From Bacteroidaceae bacterium (GTDB lineage Bacteria > Bacteroidota > Bacteroidia > Bacteroidales > Bacteroidaceae), in the NCBI GenBank assembly GCA_017958545.1, contig JAGDCM010000116.1:1-36098 (forward strand): a stretch of DNA of 36,098 bases, in the 5' to 3' direction. A program made the position numbers and the translations under genes. The number at the start of each line of letters is the position of its first letter. Position 1 is the stretch's first letter. Shown piece after piece: positions 18,134-25,872 of the stretch. The notes below the pieces were generated by a model that was given only the letters and a program-made list of their open reading frames with translations, ran no database searches and had not been told where the DNA came from.

Positions 18134-18537
18134 CACACCGGTTATATCTTTCGTTAGGCAGCAATCTCGGGGACAGGAAAAAAAATCTCGAAGATGCCAT
18201 CTCACTCATCAACGATTCCGTGGGACACGTTTGCCGCGTCTCTTCGTTCATTGAGACCGAACCGTGGGGATTCAAGAGCGAACATTCTTTCCTGAATGCC
18301 GCCTGTATGGTAGAGACCGCCCTCACGCCGGAGCAGTGCCTGAATGTCACACAGGAAATAGAGCGAAAGCTCGGACGCACAACCAAGAGTTGTGGCAGCT
18401 ATCAGGATCGCATTATTGATATCGATATGCTTTCCTACGACGATTTGTGTATCGACACCCCGCAGCTCACGCTACCACACCCAAGAATGCACGAACGCGA
18501 GTTCGTCATGATTCCTTTAGAAGAAATTACTCACTGA
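18130..18537 (+). CDS. folK: 2-amino-4-hydroxy-6-hydroxymethyldihydropteridine diphosphokinase
   Basis: This 135-residue HPPK moves diphosphate from ATP to 6-hydroxymethyl-dihydropterin in folate synthesis. [14 protein letters not shown] at ~7-20, ETEPWGF near 40, the RIIDIDML metal motif near 95 and [12 protein letters not shown] near 115-126 are all present, so it is complete though compact. The start is the TTG 18130 within TTGA, overlapping the queA stop; no later start retains LGSNLGDR. Confidence 0.93.
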   Translation: MTHRLYLSLGSNLGDRKKNLEDAISLINDSVGHVCRVSSFIETEPWGFKSEHSFLNAACMVETALTPEQCLNVTQEIERKLGRTTKSCGSYQDRIIDIDMLSYDDLCIDTPQLTLPHPRMHEREFVMIPLEEITH

Positions 18538-18571
18538 CATGTGGACAGATTTGAGCGCTTGCAACCACATG
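18538..18571 (+). promoter_or_regulatory. Inverted repeat in the folK-metK gap
   Basis: A perfect 7-bp inverted repeat CATGTGG / CCACATG (18538-18544 and 18565-18571) encloses 20 bp that themselves contain the palindrome AGCGCT. It starts directly after the folk stop codon and ends 19 bp before the metK ATG. There is no T-tract, so it is more likely an operator or mRNA structure than a terminator. Confidence 0.4.
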
Positions 18572-18590
18572 AAAAAATGCTAAAAACCAA

Positions 18591-19853
18591 ATGAACAATT
18601 ATCTATTTACATCCGAAAGTGTATCAGAGGGTCACCCCGACAAAGTTGCCGACCAGATCAGTGATGCTGTGTTGGACAAACTCCTGGCCTTCGATCCGAA
18701 TTCCAAAGTAGCTTGCGAAACACTTGTCACCACCGGACAAGTTATTCTCGCCGGTGAAATCAAGACACAGGCGTATGTGGATCTCCAACGCATCGCCCGC
18801 GAAGTAATCAGTCGTATCGGCTACACGAAAAGTGAGTATATGTTCGAGGCCAACTCCTGCGGTGTTCTCTCTGCCATCCACGAACAGAGTGCAGACATCA
18901 ATCAGGGTGTCGAGCGCGCCAAAGTGGAAGAGCAGGGAGCCGGAGACCAGGGAATGATGTTCGGTTACGCAACATCAGAGACGGAGAACTACATGCCACT
19001 CTCTCTCGACCTCGCCCACCGTCTTCTCATCGAACTGGCTGCAATACGCAAGGAAGGCCGTAAGATGACATATCTGCGTCCTGATGCAAAGAGTCAGGTC
19101 ACCGTGGAATACAACGGCGACAACCGTCCCGTACGCATCGACACCATTGTACTTTCCACACAGCACGATGAATTCGACAGCGACGAACGTATGCAGCAGC
19201 AGATTCGTCACGATGTAATCAATATCCTCATTCCGCGCGTCAAGGCAAATATCAAGAACGAAAACATACGGGCTCTTTTTGATTCCGATATCACCTATCA
19301 TGTTAATCCCACCGGGAAATTTGTCATCGGCGGTCCGCATGGCGACACGGGACTCACAGGCCGTAAAATCATCGTTGACACCTACGGAGGAAAGGGTGCT
19401 CACGGCGGTGGTGCATTCTCCGGCAAAGACCCTTCGAAGGTGGATCGCTCGGCAGCGTATGCAGCACGCCACATCGCCAAGAACATGGTGGCCGCAGGAG
19501 TGGCAGACGAGATGCTCGTACAGCTCTCATACGCCATCGGAGTGGCACAGCCCGTTAGCATCTATGTGAATACCTACGGAACGTCACACGTGTCTCTCTC
19601 CGACGGTGAAATCGCCACAAAGATAGGTGAGATATTCACCCTCACGCCCTACCAGATAGAGAAGCGCCTCAAACTGCGCAACCCCATTTACGAAGAGACC
19701 GCAGCATATGGTCACATGGGACGCACTCCGCAAACCGTCACCAAGACGTTTGAGAGTCTCTACAACGGAGGCAGAAAGACCGTTGAGGTGGAACTCTTCA
19801 CATGGGAGAAACTGGATTACGTTGACCGCATCAAAAAGGCATTCGCACTATGA
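18591..19853 (+). CDS. metK: S-adenosylmethionine synthase
   Basis: This 420-residue enzyme makes SAM from methionine and [24 protein letters not shown] lies at ~9-29, [10 protein letters not shown] near 120, and the P-loop-like [23 protein letters not shown] near 270-292. Length fits the somewhat longer Bacteroidetes MetK. SAM feeds MiaB and QueA upstream, which use it directly. The 53-bp gap before it holds an inverted repeat but no recognisable SAM riboswitch. The stop overlaps the next gene (ATGA). Confidence 0.97.
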   Translation: MNNYLFTSESVSEGHPDKVADQISDAVLDKLLAFDPNSKVACETLVTTGQVILAGEIKTQAYVDLQRIAREVISRIGYTKSEYMFEANSCGVLSAIHEQSADINQGVERAKVEEQGAGDQGMMFGYATSETENYMPLSLDLAHRLLIELAAIRKEGRKMTYLRPDAKSQVTVEYNGDNRPVRIDTIVLSTQHDEFDSDERMQQQIRHDVINILIPRVKANIKNENIRALFDSDITYHVNPTGKFVIGGPHGDTGLTGRKIIVDTYGGKGAHGGGAFSGKDPSKVDRSAAYAARHIAKNMVAAGVADEMLVQLSYAIGVAQPVSIYVNTYGTSHVSLSDGEIATKIGEIFTLTPYQIEKRLKLRNPIYEETAAYGHMGRTPQTVTKTFESLYNGGRKTVEVELFTWEKLDYVDRIKKAFAL

Positions 19854-20395
19854 CTATAGCTGTATACTGTGCCAGTAACGACGAGATAGACGCAAAATAC
19901 TTCAAGGCGGCAGAGCGTCTCGGTCAGCTCATGGCAGAGAGAGGCATCACCATGGTCAACGGTGCCGGGCGCGTAGGACTCATGGGGGCTGCCTCAAATG
20001 CATCTCTCAGCAACGGGGGCCGTGTGATAGGTGTCATTCCCGCTTTCATGGTGGAATACGGGTGGAATCATCCCGGATTATCCGAAATGATTCAGACGCC
20101 CGACATTCAGTCACGACAGGCAAAGATGGCCGAAATCTCCGACGCAGCAATAGCCTTGCCGGGCGGTGTCGGCACATTGGCAGAACTTTCAGAAGTAATC
20201 ACTTGGAAACAACTCGGCATATACCACAAACCCATTGTCATCATCAATACTGACGGATATTGGGACGAACTGCTGCTTTATTTTGAGCGTGCATCCAGAG
20301 AACATTTCATGCGCAGGCAGAACGCAATCGTCTGGGACGTTGCATCCACACCGGAAGAAGCCATCGATATTATTTTAAGTTCGAAGCACCATTGA
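19850..20395 (+). CDS. LOG-family (TIGR00730) Rossmann-fold nucleotide hydrolase
   Basis: This 181-residue protein has the LOG motif [20 protein letters not shown] near 103-122, preceded by a conserved Arg-containing segment ([12 protein letters not shown]). Family members remove the base from nucleoside 5'-monophosphates (cytokinin riboside 5'-monophosphate phosphoribohydrolase activity in several studied cases). The bacterial in vivo substrate is uncertain. It starts within the metK stop (ATGA) and its own stop overlaps the following TTG (TTGA). Confidence 0.88.
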   Translation: MTIAVYCASNDEIDAKYFKAAERLGQLMAERGITMVNGAGRVGLMGAASNASLSNGGRVIGVIPAFMVEYGWNHPGLSEMIQTPDIQSRQAKMAEISDAAIALPGGVGTLAELSEVITWKQLGIYHKPIVIINTDGYWDELLLYFERASREHFMRRQNAIVWDVASTPEEAIDIILSSKHH

Positions 20396-20952
20396 ATAAT
20401 CTCTCACTTCTGCAGTACACTCCATCTGAAGACCCCCTGTTTGTATGCCTCTTTACGGTGTGCATGGTACTGTTTGTACCGCTTCTCTTTTTCTGTAGCA
20501 AACGTTCCCTGCCGTGGTATCTTCCCCTCTCCCTTTTCGGAGGACTCACGCTCCGCTATCTGCTTAACGACCCCTCTCTTCTGTACATCAGTTGGCTGAC
20601 TGTCCTGTCCTATTATCTCTACCGTACAATTATGGGAAGATTCATCAACTGGATCTTTTTTACCCACGAAAAAATTTTACAATGGGAACCGTCATACCGC
20701 ATTTCCCTGCGTGTTGACTACATTCTTTTCGCCCTTTTTCTCAGTTGGCATTTATTTTATGCAAAACCAGACATGTGGAGCCCTTCAGTCCTTCTCCATG
20801 GGCTTATTCTATGCCGAATTTGGCTTTACTTTAAATCCTATCCCATATTTTTTTCAAAAATAAGCTCTTGTTTGCACTTTTTTGTGTACCTTTGCACCCT
20901 TGAAGTAACACCAATGCTCATAATTTCTACATTATTCAGCATCACAGAATAG
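20392..20952 (+). CDS. Multi-helix membrane protein, DUF4271-like
   Basis: This 186-residue, very hydrophobic protein has about five or six helices, aromatic-rich, and ends with VYLCTLEVTPMLII, resembling the conserved C-terminal signature of DUF4271 proteins. Its place directly before hemD is where DUF4271 genes are found in Bacteroidales. The start is a TTG overlapping the LOG-family stop (TTGA). It is shorter than the usual ~210-230 residues and more AT-rich at its 3' end, which also contains the hemD promoter. The function is unknown. Confidence 0.7.
   Translation: MNNLSLLQYTPSEDPLFVCLFTVCMVLFVPLLFFCSKRSLPWYLPLSLFGGLTLRYLLNDPSLLYISWLTVLSYYLYRTIMGRFINWIFFTHEKILQWEPSYRISLRVDYILFALFLSWHLFYAKPDMWSPSVLLHGLILCRIWLYFKSYPIFFSKISSCLHFFVYLCTLEVTPMLIISTLFSITE
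20887..20894 (+). promoter_or_regulatory. -7 promoter element inside the DUF4271-like gene, for hemD-rnpA-yidD
   Basis: TACCTTTG is a perfect -7 match, within the last codons of the membrane protein gene and 88 bp before the hemD ATG. TTG at 20868-20870 is 16 bp upstream, closer than the usual 19-21 bp, so the -33 box is uncertain. Confidence 0.55.
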
Positions 20953-20981
20953 AAGTTTAAGGTAAAAATATTGGACCGGAC

Positions 20982-21728
20982 ATGATTAAGAAAATTCTCG
21001 TTTCGCAGCCTAAGCCCGCCACTGAAAAATCACCCTATTATGAGATTGCCCAGCGATATGGAGTAGAGGTAGTTTTCCGTCCCTTCATCAAGGTGGAAGG
21101 TCTGACGCCCGCCGAGTTCCGTTCTCAGCATATCAGCATTCTTGAGCACAGCGCCGTGGTCTTCACTTCCCGCCACAGCATCGACCATTTCTTCGGTCTC
21201 TGCAAGGCAATGCGTGTACATATCCCTGAGTCGATGAAGTATTTCTGTCTGAGCGAACAGATTGCGCTCTACATCCAGAAGTACATCCCCTATCGCAAGC
21301 GCAAGGTGTTCTACGGTGAAACGGGTAAGATGGAGGCACTTGTGCCGCAGATGTCGAAACATAAGAACGAGCGCTACCTCATTCCTCTGAGCGACGTGCA
21401 CAACGATTCCATTGCCAATATGCTCGACGAGGCCGGTATTGCACACACCGAAGCTGTCATGTACCGCACCGTGTCCAACGATTTCAAAGAGGGCGAGCCT
21501 TTCGACTACGATATGCTCATCTTCTTCTCACCCAGCGGTATTCAGTCGCTTCTGAAGAACTTCCCCAAGTTCAAGCAGAACAACATCGTCATCGCCACCT
21601 ACGGCCCCACCACTGCACAGAGCGTCATCGACGCCGGTTTGCGCCTGGACCTCCAGGCTCCCAACGACGAGCATCCCAGCATGTCGTCCGCTCTCAACGC
21701 TTATCTGCTCAAAGTCAATGACGATTAA
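20982..21728 (+). CDS. hemD: Uroporphyrinogen-III synthase family protein
   Basis: This 248-residue protein has the two-domain HemD pattern. The N-terminal KKILVSQPKP start and VVFTSRHSIDHFF segment (~60-72) are followed by LIPLSDVHNDSIANML, YRTVSND, FDYDMLIFFSPSGIQSLL (~172-189) and VIATYGPTTAQSVIDAGL (~205-222). HemD closes and inverts ring D of hydroxymethylbilane in haem/corrin synthesis. No other haem genes are nearby, as is usual for this Bacteroidetes locus. Its last 11 bases overlap the start of rnpA. Confidence 0.86.
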   Translation: MIKKILVSQPKPATEKSPYYEIAQRYGVEVVFRPFIKVEGLTPAEFRSQHISILEHSAVVFTSRHSIDHFFGLCKAMRVHIPESMKYFCLSEQIALYIQKYIPYRKRKVFYGETGKMEALVPQMSKHKNERYLIPLSDVHNDSIANMLDEAGIAHTEAVMYRTVSNDFKEGEPFDYDMLIFFSPSGIQSLLKNFPKFKQNNIVIATYGPTTAQSVIDAGLRLDLQAPNDEHPSMSSALNAYLLKVNDD

Positions 21729-22074
21729 CGGCCTTCCCAGAGAAGAAAGGCTCAAAAGCCTAAAGGCCATAGAAGCTCTCTTCTCCGGCACAAACCGTTC
21801 TGCAACAGATTTTCCCCTGAAAGTCATTTGGTGCAACACCTCCGAGCCGACATCACGTCTGCTCGTTTCCGTTTCCAAGCGGCAGCATCGCAGAGCCGTT
21901 GCCCGCAACCGCATCAAACGCCAGATACGCGAGGCCTACCGTCTGCACAAAGATTCCGTCACCACTCCGTGCGACATAGCATTCCTTTGGCTCTCAAAGG
22001 ATTTCTTTCCCACACCCGTCATAACTAGGAAGGTCACTTCCCTACTCAATAAAATCTCATGCGCCGACTCCTGA
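21718..22074 (+). CDS. rnpA: Ribonuclease P protein component
   Basis: This 118-residue basic protein assists the catalytic RNA of RNase P in trimming tRNA 5' ends. The hallmark [13 protein letters not shown] lies at ~64-76, preceded by [34 protein letters not shown] opens the fold. The ATG at 21718 lies inside hemD (11-bp overlap) and its end overlaps yidD by 16 bp. The rnpA-yidD pair is widespread, but here it is coupled to hemD rather than to rpmH. Confidence 0.93.
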   Translation: MTINGLPREERLKSLKAIEALFSGTNRSATDFPLKVIWCNTSEPTSRLLVSVSKRQHRRAVARNRIKRQIREAYRLHKDSVTTPCDIAFLWLSKDFFPTPVITRKVTSLLNKISCADS

Positions 22075-22268
22075 TTCTTCCCATACGGTTCTATCAGCGG
22101 TGCATATCCCCCCTGACACCGCCGTCGTGCCGGTTCACACCGACATGCAGTCAGTATGCCGTTGAGGCTATTGAGAAGCACGGTCCCGTGAAGGGTCTCT
22201 ATTTGGCCGTTCGCCGCATCCTGAGATGCCATCCCTGGGGAGGTCACGGTTACGACCCTGTTCCATGA
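22059..22268 (+). CDS. yidD: Membrane protein insertion efficiency factor YidD
   Basis: This 69-residue protein has the YidD signature: [20 protein letters not shown], then [15 protein letters not shown] and a C-terminal [18 protein letters not shown]. YidD helps YidC insert proteins into the inner membrane and binds it as a peripheral amphipathic protein. It starts 16 bp inside rnpA, consistent with coupled translation. It is complete and of normal length. Confidence 0.95.
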   Translation: MRRLLILPIRFYQRCISPLTPPSCRFTPTCSQYAVEAIEKHGPVKGLYLAVRRILRCHPWGGHGYDPVP

Positions 22269-22298
22269 ATACAAAACAACACAAATAACTCACACACT

Positions 22299-23810
22299 AT
22301 GGATTTTAACAAGATTTCCGCTGCAGAAGCCGCAGCACTCATCCAGAACGGCCAGACCATCGGTCTTTCAGGCTTCACTCCCGCAGGTGTGCCAAAATGC
22401 ACTCCCGCTGAAATAGCAAAGAAGGCAGAGGCAGAGCATGCTGCCGGTCGTCCCTTCAAAATCAGCGTTTTCACCGGTGCTTCCACAGGCCAGAGCTGCG
22501 ACGGTGCGCTCTCCAACGTCGGCGCCATTGATTTCCGTGCCCCCTACACCACCAACCCCGATTTCCGCAAGAACGTCAACCAGAACACCCTGAACTATTC
22601 GGACCTCAACTTGTCCAACATGGCTACACAGATCCGTCAGGGATATCTCGGTCCCGTCAACTGGGCCATCATCGAGGCCTGCGACATCGAACGTGTAGGC
22701 ACAAAGGCTCACATCTACCTCACAGCAGCCGGTGGTATCTCTCCCACCGTGTGCCGTCTCGCCACCGAGGGTATCATTGTGGAGCTCAACGCCTTCCACT
22801 CTCCCAAGAGCAAGGGTATCCACGATGTCTATGAGATTGAGGACCACCCGCATCGCACCCCCATCATGATCAACAAGGCCAGCGACCGCATCGGTAAGCC
22901 CTATGTTGAGGTGGACGCTTCTCGCATTGTGGGCGTCGTGGAGTGCAACATCCCCGACGAGGCACGCGCCTTCAAGGATCCCGACCCCATCACGTCGCAG
23001 ATCGGCCAGAACGTTGCCGACTTCCTGCTCCTCAATATGAAGCAGGGCCTCATCCCCTCTTCATTCCTCAATCTGCAGAGCGGTGTGGGCAGCGGTGCCA
23101 ATGCTGTGCTCGGTGCTCTGGGCCAGTGCTCCGAGGTGCCCGATTTCAATATCTACACCGAAGTGCTTCAGGACGCTCCCGTGGGCCTTATGAAGCAGGG
23201 CCGTGTGCTCTCGGCCAGCGCATGTTCTCTCACCGTCACCAACGAGTGTCTGCTGGACATCTACGACAACATGGACTTCTTCAAGGACAAGCTTGTGCTC
23301 CGTCCCTCTGAGATTTCCAACTGTCCCGAGGTCATTGCCCGTATCGGTGTCTGCTCTCTCAACACGGCAATCGAGTGCGACATCTACGGCCACGTCAACA
23401 GCACCAAGATCTGCGGCACGAAGATGATGAACGGTATCGGTGGCAGTGCCGACTTCACCAACAATGCCTACCTATCCATCTTCACCTGCGGTTCCACGAC
23501 TAAGGGCGGTGCCATCTCAAGCATCGTACCGTTCGCCAGCCATATCGACCACACCAACCATTTCATCGATGCTGTCATCACCGAATACGGTGTTGCCGAC
23601 CTGCGCCACAAGAGCGACATGCAGAAGGCCGAAGCCCTCATCGCCGTTGCACATCCCGACTACCAGCCTATGCTCCGCGACTATCTGAAGTACGCAGAGA
23701 AGACCGGCGGTCACACGCACCACTGCCTCTCAGCAGCGTTCGCCATGCACGACACCTTCATCCGCAAGGGTGATATGCGCCTTACCGATTTTTCCGAATA
23801 CGTGAAATAA
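22299..23810 (+). CDS. Acetyl-CoA hydrolase / acyl-CoA:carboxylate CoA-transferase
   Basis: This 503-residue protein belongs to the Cat1/AarC branch of class I CoA-transferases. GLSGFTPAGVPK at ~22-33, the GVGSGANAVL loop near 262-271, catalytic Glu288 in IYTEVLQD, and GIGGSADFTNNAYLSIF further on are present. Such enzymes move CoA between succinate, acetate and propionate; in Prevotella-like organisms this fits fermentation to succinate, acetate or propionate. The exact acids are not readable from sequence. It follows yidD by 30 bp, and its last 29 bp overlap the convergent gene on the minus strand. Confidence 0.9.
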   Translation: MDFNKISAAEAAALIQNGQTIGLSGFTPAGVPKCTPAEIAKKAEAEHAAGRPFKISVFTGASTGQSCDGALSNVGAIDFRAPYTTNPDFRKNVNQNTLNYSDLNLSNMATQIRQGYLGPVNWAIIEACDIERVGTKAHIYLTAAGGISPTVCRLATEGIIVELNAFHSPKSKGIHDVYEIEDHPHRTPIMINKASDRIGKPYVEVDASRIVGVVECNIPDEARAFKDPDPITSQIGQNVADFLLLNMKQGLIPSSFLNLQSGVGSGANAVLGALGQCSEVPDFNIYTEVLQDAPVGLMKQGRVLSASACSLTVTNECLLDIYDNMDFFKDKLVLRPSEISNCPEVIARIGVCSLNTAIECDIYGHVNSTKICGTKMMNGIGGSADFTNNAYLSIFTCGSTTKGGAISSIVPFASHIDHTNHFIDAVITEYGVADLRHKSDMQKAEALIAVAHPDYQPMLRDYLKYAEKTGGHTHHCLSAAFAMHDTFIRKGDMRLTDFSEYVK

Positions 23811-24648
23811 TCGAGCTCAACTCGGTCTCCCATCCCTCCGACGGATACACGAACCAGTATCCGTCGGCATCGGGAACCTCAATAGCGACGCGAAACAGGT
23901 CGCGTCCTTTTTCTAATAGCATCTCCAGACCCTTATCGGATATCTCAAAACAAGGCACCTGCCAGCATTTCGGGCTGTGGCCGGTAGTTTGGTTTGCACG
24001 GAACTGCAAATCCCCTGATGTTGTCGGCACGCCTCCGTCGCCGTGTATTATCGACTCCAGGTCGGGTGTTTCACCCGTTCCCACTACAGGATAACTGTCG
24101 GCAATACACTTTGCTCTCAGTATTCTGCGGTCCGCTATGTCGAGGAAGAGAAGTCCTCTTCCGGCAGGATAAGTGGGCGCTTGCGGCTTTGATGCCAGGG
24201 CAATGGCGAAGATATAGGATGTGTCGGTCAGTTGCTCAAGTCTCACCCACTGCTCCGATGCCTGTCCGTTGGTTGCATGTCCTTCCACTATTGCCTTCGA
24301 ATCCTCTCCGCGCGGCTTCTTCACCGTCTGCAGCGTGTTGACATCCACTATTTTCTTCGACGGCATCGTGATTCTCACCATCGTTCTTCCGTTGATGGGT
24401 TCGGTGATTTGCTTGTATCCGGCCTTTGACACCCGCACCTTGTTCTTATTGCTCTGCACGGGCAGCAGGAAGAGTCCGTTACCGTCTGTCGTTGTCTGGT
24501 TGAGCACGCGGTCTCTCTTGTCCACCTCCATCACGGTGGCTCCCTCCACAGCTCCCTGTGCGTCCATCACCTTTCCGCTCACCTGTTGTGCCTTCATTCC
24601 GACTGCCGCGCTCAGCAGCAGCACCGTAGTCATTAGTAGGTTTTTCAT
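23782..24648 (-). CDS. Secreted protein with carboxypeptidase-regulatory-like domain
   Basis: This 288-residue protein begins with a signal peptide (MKNLLMTTVLLLSAAVGMKAQ). A CarboxypepD_reg-like beta-sandwich follows (~22-95: VSGKVMDAQGAVEGATVMEV ... FLLPVQSNKNKVRVSKAGYK), typical of Bacteroidetes surface proteins. The C-terminal ~180 residues, with WVRLEQLTDTSYIFAIAL and GDGGVPTTSGDLQFRANQ, match no domain I recognise. It starts 4 bp after the DUF3109 stop with GGAG in the gap, so it is the last gene of the gpmI operon. Its 3' end overlaps the convergent CoA-transferase gene by 29 bp. Confidence 0.75.
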   Translation of the reverse strand: MKNLLMTTVLLLSAAVGMKAQQVSGKVMDAQGAVEGATVMEVDKRDRVLNQTTTDGNGLFLLPVQSNKNKVRVSKAGYKQITEPINGRTMVRITMPSKKIVDVNTLQTVKKPRGEDSKAIVEGHATNGQASEQWVRLEQLTDTSYIFAIALASKPQAPTYPAGRGLLFLDIADRRILRAKCIADSYPVVGTGETPDLESIIHGDGGVPTTSGDLQFRANQTTGHSPKCWQVPCFEISDKGLEMLLEKGRDLFRVAIEVPDADGYWFVYPSEGWETELSSIISRIRKNR

Positions 24649-24652
24649 CTCC

Positions 24653-25216
24653 TTATTGCTTTTTATCGTAGTTTATTATCATTTCCGCGGCAACGCACAG
24701 TTCGTCGTACCACTTTTCTCCAAACCGTCTCACGAGCGCCTCCTTCATGAAGCGATACAGCTCCAGGCCTTCTTTCTCTCCGCGCCTGCGCGCCGCCTCG
24801 CATATATTCCAGCGGTGATACTGCAGTCCCACGAGTCCTCCGCCGAAGCGTTTTTCCCTGATGGGATACAGGTGGCATGATATCGGTTTCTCGGGCAGCA
24901 GACATCCTTTCGGACCTCTGAACACGCAGTCTCCCCCGTCCACGATGCTTGTCACGAGTTCCCCTTCCGGGTCGGCGTACGCCACTCCCTGCCTGTCCAC
25001 CACGGTCTGTGCCGAGGCTCTCATTGCGGGCCATATGTCGTCCAGCACGCTTTCTATCCGGGCTATCTCGTCCATTGTCACGGGTGCTCCGGCGTCGCCC
25101 TCCTCGCAGCAGCGTCCTGTGCAGGCACTTATGTCGCACGCAAACTTCTCCGTGATGATGTCCGTATGCACGATGACATCGCCCACTTGCAGCATCGGAG
25201 GCAGTTCATTCACCAT
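24653..25216 (-). CDS. Cys-rich DUF3109 family protein
   Basis: This 187-residue protein starts at the ATG 25216, which overlaps the end of ung by 7 bp. A longer frame upstream to 25645 is only the shadow of ung. The cysteine pattern C27-x4-C32-x3-C36-C37, then C97, C105 and C114 (ISCHLYPIR), with a further Cys in WNICEAARR, resembles metal or Fe-S binding proteins of the YkgJ/DUF3109 kind. The biochemical role is unknown. It is coupled to ung upstream and the secreted protein downstream. Confidence 0.76.
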   Translation of the reverse strand: MVNELPPMLQVGDVIVHTDIITEKFACDISACTGRCCEEGDAGAPVTMDEIARIESVLDDIWPAMRASAQTVVDRQGVAYADPEGELVTSIVDGGDCVFRGPKGCLLPEKPISCHLYPIREKRFGGGLVGLQYHRWNICEAARRRGEKEGLELYRFMKEALVRRFGEKWYDELCVAAEMIINYDKKQ

Positions 25217-25872
25217 TGTATCGCCTCCTTTCCGTGTTCTGTGAGATAGCGGTTGCACAGTTCGAAATGATGATTTCCGAAGAATCCCCTGTATGCCGAC
25301 AGCGGACTCGGGTGTGCGCTCCTCAGTATGAGATGCCTCTTCCCGTCGATGAGCGATGCCTTCTTTCCAGCCGGTGCCCCCCACAGCATGAACACCAGTC
25401 CGTCCCTCTCCTCGGAGAGCGTTTTTATCACGGCGTCCGTGAATGTCTCCCATCCCCGTCCCGAGTGACTGAATGCCTGGTGTGCCCTCACCGTGAGACA
25501 GGTGTTGAGCAGGAACACTCCCTGCCGGGCCCAGCGTGTCAGGTTGCCCGACTGCGGTATCTCCGCCCCCGTCTCGTCCTTCACCTCCTGGAATATGTTG
25601 CGCAGCGAGGGCGGGAACTGCACCCCTTCGGGCACTGAGAAACACAGGCCGTGTGCCTGTCCCTCGCCGTGGTAGGGGTCCTGCCCCAGTATCACCACGC
25701 GCACCTTGTCAAAGGGCGTAGTGTCGAAGGCGTTGAAGATGAGCTGTCCCGGCGGATAACAAACACAGGAGCCATACTCCGAGCGAACGAATCGTGTCAG
25801 TTCCTCAAAGTACGGCTTCCCGAATTCCTTATCCAGATGAGCCTTCCAGCTATCTTCTATCCTTACATCCAC
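25210..25872 (-). CDS. ung: Uracil-DNA glycosylase (family 1)
   Basis: This 220-residue enzyme removes uracil from DNA to start base-excision repair. The water-activating motif is GQDPYHG with Asp65, LLNTCLTVRAHQAFSH lies near 125-140, and HPSPLSAYRGFFG with His187 is near the C-terminus. Length and motifs are complete. The start is a GTG at 25872 that shares its first base with the gpmI stop (TAGTG). Its stop overlaps the DUF3109 start by 7 bp, so the three are likely translated together. Confidence 0.96.
   Translation of the reverse strand: MDVRIEDSWKAHLDKEFGKPYFEELTRFVRSEYGSCVCYPPGQLIFNAFDTTPFDKVRVVILGQDPYHGEGQAHGLCFSVPEGVQFPPSLRNIFQEVKDETGAEIPQSGNLTRWARQGVFLLNTCLTVRAHQAFSHSGRGWETFTDAVIKTLSEERDGLVFMLWGAPAGKKASLIDGKRHLILRSAHPSPLSAYRGFFGNHHFELCNRYLTEHGKEAIQW

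Noticed and set aside
18538-18590. SAM riboswitch before metK
   Set aside because: Only 53 bp are available and none of the known SAM riboswitch core elements are visible.
25217-25645. N-terminal extension of the DUF3109 protein
   Set aside because: It is a shadow of ung; the conserved part starts at the ATG 25216.
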